Assembly: GCA_946481265.1 (NCBI GenBank) | Contig: CAMLNE010000193.1 | Span: 1 to 8,167, forward strand | Direction of reading: 5' to 3' | Source of the DNA: an uncultured Panacagrimonas sp. | Lineage (GTDB): Bacteria > Pseudomonadota > Gammaproteobacteria > Nevskiales > Nevskiaceae | DNA length: 8,167 bases | Part shown: piece after piece, positions 6,993-8,167 of the stretch | Numbering within the stretch: the stretch's first letter is position 1 | How the letters are laid out: every line of letters starts with the position of its first letter | The notes under the pieces: generated by a model | What the model was told of the DNA's origin: nothing | Databases searched by the model: none | What the model saw: the letters and a program-made list of their open reading frames with translations, nothing else | Position numbers and translations under genes: made by a program

Positions 6993-7859
6993 ATGAGCCG
7001 AACGTTGAATCTCGTCAATGAGCGGATACGGGCGATCTGGACCCTGCTCCGATGGGAGGGAGAGATCCGTAACAGTCGTGTCCGGCAACTCTTCGATCTA
7101 CAGTCGGTACAGTCTTCTCGCCTTATCGCTCAATTCGTTGCTGGGCATCCACAGGCAGTCAGGCATTCCCTAGCGAAGAAAGCATGGATCTGCGCCGACC
7201 CCAAACACGCCGTGCGAGAGGGCGGAGACTTCGCCGAATACTTGGCGCTGCATTCGGCAAGGGGGAAAAGCATCCCGGATTGGTTCGCCGATGCGCGACT
7301 CGACATGGCGATGCCGTCTACCCCCATCCTGGGATCGCTAATTTCTGCCGCCCGGGATTCGTTGGGAATCGAGATGGTGTATGCCTCCATGACGACCCCC
7401 GCTGGCCGCGCGCGGGTGATATTTCCCCACGCCATCGTTCGGCTCGAGCAGCGCTGGCATGTGCGCGCGTGGTGCGCGGAGCATGAGGAGTTTCGAGACT
7501 TCAACGTCGGACGCATCCAAAAGGCGAACCTGATCGGCAAGCCCTCTCCGGTAAAGGCGAGTCGCGACGCTCTGTGGAACAAGGAGATCGTCGTGCGAGT
7601 GATCGCGCATCAAGGGCTCACGGCGGAACACCAGGAGATGATTCGCCAGGAGTATTTCGCGGGTACCTCTGCGTATCGTCTGCACGCGAGAGCTGCGCTA
7701 CTCCCCTACCTCCTCAAGACCGCGCGCGTCGCCGTTTGGCCAGAGCAGGAGCTACCGCCCGAATATCTTCTGCAGGTTGCTACCCCTGAGTCCATTCGGC
7801 CTTTACTCTTCGACGCGCCGACTCCGATTCGGATCAAGCGAGCACTTCGTCGAGACTAG
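6993..7859 (+). CDS. wHTH-WYL-WCX transcriptional regulator, CapW/BrxR-like
   Basis: A 288-aa probable transcription factor for the adjacent jet operon. Residues about 8-68 form an N-terminal winged HTH with an Arg-rich wing area. Residues about 112-180 are a WYL domain, with VIFPHAIVRLEQRWHVRAWC then E-F-R-D-F-N-V-G-R-I. The combination of P-H-A, R-W-H-V-R-A-W-C and F-R-D-F is what I recall from CapW/BrxR repressors of CBASS and BREX loci. Residues about 198-288 fit the C-terminal WCX extension, containing EMIRQEYFAGTSAYRLHARA. WYL domains are ligand sensors, and nucleic-acid or damage signals have been proposed for this group. The ATG at 6993 is the only start, because an in-frame TAG lies at 6966-6968. 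No Shine-Dalgarno is visible. Divergence from jetA across a palindrome suggests joint repression, though activation cannot be excluded. Confidence 0.85.
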   Translation: MSRTLNLVNERIRAIWTLLRWEGEIRNSRVRQLFDLQSVQSSRLIAQFVAGHPQAVRHSLAKKAWICADPKHAVREGGDFAEYLALHSARGKSIPDWFADARLDMAMPSTPILGSLISAARDSLGIEMVYASMTTPAGRARVIFPHAIVRLEQRWHVRAWCAEHEEFRDFNVGRIQKANLIGKPSPVKASRDALWNKEIVVRVIAHQGLTAEHQEMIRQEYFAGTSAYRLHARAALLPYLLKTARVAVWPEQELPPEYLLQVATPESIRPLLFDAPTPIRIKRALRRD

Positions 7860-8038
7860 CTTCGGCCTGAGGCGCTGGGTGGTGCGGACCAGTTCGGTGA
7901 TAGTGCAGACTCAACGAGGAGAGTTCAGGAATTTACGAATGACGCCGCCGAGAACAGCCGCCAAACCGCGGCACTTAATCAATGCAGTGGGGCCGCCCAT
8001 TTGCAGCTGGGCCAACCCCGATGGGGCGCGCTGAGACC
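7860..8038. other. Intergenic region after the regulator; no convincing gene
   Basis: I see no strong terminator here; a tiny GCCT-GA-GGC fold at 7865-7873 has no T-run. A 31-codon frame at 7939-8034 (ATG to TGA) has an AGGA about 9 nt upstream, but its Pro/Arg-rich product looks like nothing known. It could be a short leader peptide for the next gene, whose ATG follows its stop by 4 nt, or chance. Confidence 0.4.
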
Positions 8039-8167
8039 ATGGCGACGACAACTTCGCCGGCGCGCAAAGGCAAAAAAAATCGGCCTTCCAGCCGCTTGAC
8101 TGCCGAACCGCGCAAGCCGGAAGCCAAAGCGATGAATCGAGGCCTGCACGCCGCGAAGGCGGCCAAG
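8039..8167 (+). CDS. Lys/Ala-rich hypothetical protein, N-terminal fragment (runs off the right edge)
   Basis: A 43-codon frame is open from an ATG at 8039 to the window end. It begins MATTTSPARKGKKNRPSSRL and continues basic and Ala-rich, ending in H-A-A-K-A-A-K. This is typical of a disordered, possibly nucleic-acid-binding N-terminus, but no domain is visible and I do not recognise the protein. The start is uncertain: in-frame ATGs also occur at 7982 and 8021, after a TAA at 7976-7978. None has a good Shine-Dalgarno; a GGGG sits at 8023-8026, rather far from 8039. A minus-strand frame covers the same bases, but the plus frame has the more protein-like composition. Confidence 0.4.
   Translation, partial: MATTTSPARKGKKNRPSSRLTAEPRKPEAKAMNRGLHAAKAAK

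Noticed and set aside
7975..8166. A minus-strand frame at the right edge
   Set aside because: No upstream context is visible and the plus frame has a more natural, Lys/Ala-rich N-terminus; neither can be proven from the fragment.
1..8167. CRISPR arrays, tRNA or rRNA genes, insertion sequences and attachment repeats
   Set aside because: I looked and found no spaced repeats, cloverleaf, transposase or paired terminal repeats.

Overview
The window holds one complete defence operon of the Wadjet (jetABCD) class, a divergently transcribed WYL-domain regulator, and a truncated gene at each edge. The DNA is GC-rich, with strongly GC-biased third codon positions and long spurious antisense frames. 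This suggests a high-GC proteobacterium, but no gene here fixes the taxon.

Layout. Positions 1-79 (minus) are the first 26 codons of a protein starting MAGKRQHYIPKFLQRVFL, which resembles the N-terminus of DUF4238 proteins. Positions 80-232 are intergenic and carry a weak terminator-like hairpin. Positions 233-6948 (minus) are four overlapping genes read right to left. jetA is a kleisin-like subunit with winged-helix character, and jetB is a KITE/MukE-like subunit. jetC is an SMC-like ATPase with coiled coils and a hinge-like centre. jetD is a Toprim-type nuclease subunit. The junctions are 4-nt, 14-nt and 4-nt overlaps once the jetB and jetC starts are corrected to positions 5476 and 4842. 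Positions 6949-6992 form a 44-bp AT-rich divergent promoter region containing a perfect 7+6+7 inverted repeat. Positions 6993-7859 (plus) encode a 288-aa wHTH-WYL-WCX-like protein of the CapW/BrxR type. Positions 7860-8038 hold no convincing gene. From about 8039 a Lys/Ala-rich frame runs off the right edge.

How it fits together. From family knowledge, JetABC forms an SMC-type loop-extruding complex and JetD is the nuclease that cleaves small circular DNA such as plasmids. Every catalytic motif I can inspect is intact: JetC Walker A, an SGGE signature and Walker B, and the JetD GDSD and C-terminal EQE motifs. The operon therefore looks functional. The regulator shares one short intergenic region with jetA and probably binds the palindrome there. 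I infer that it represses the operon and perhaps itself. Wadjet is an established system. The less ordinary parts are its pairing with a CapW/BrxR-like switch, the apparently leaderless divergent starts, and the DUF4238-like gene downstream. The subtype looks closer to type II than type I from the JetA sequence, but this rests on recall of family patterns and not on a search.
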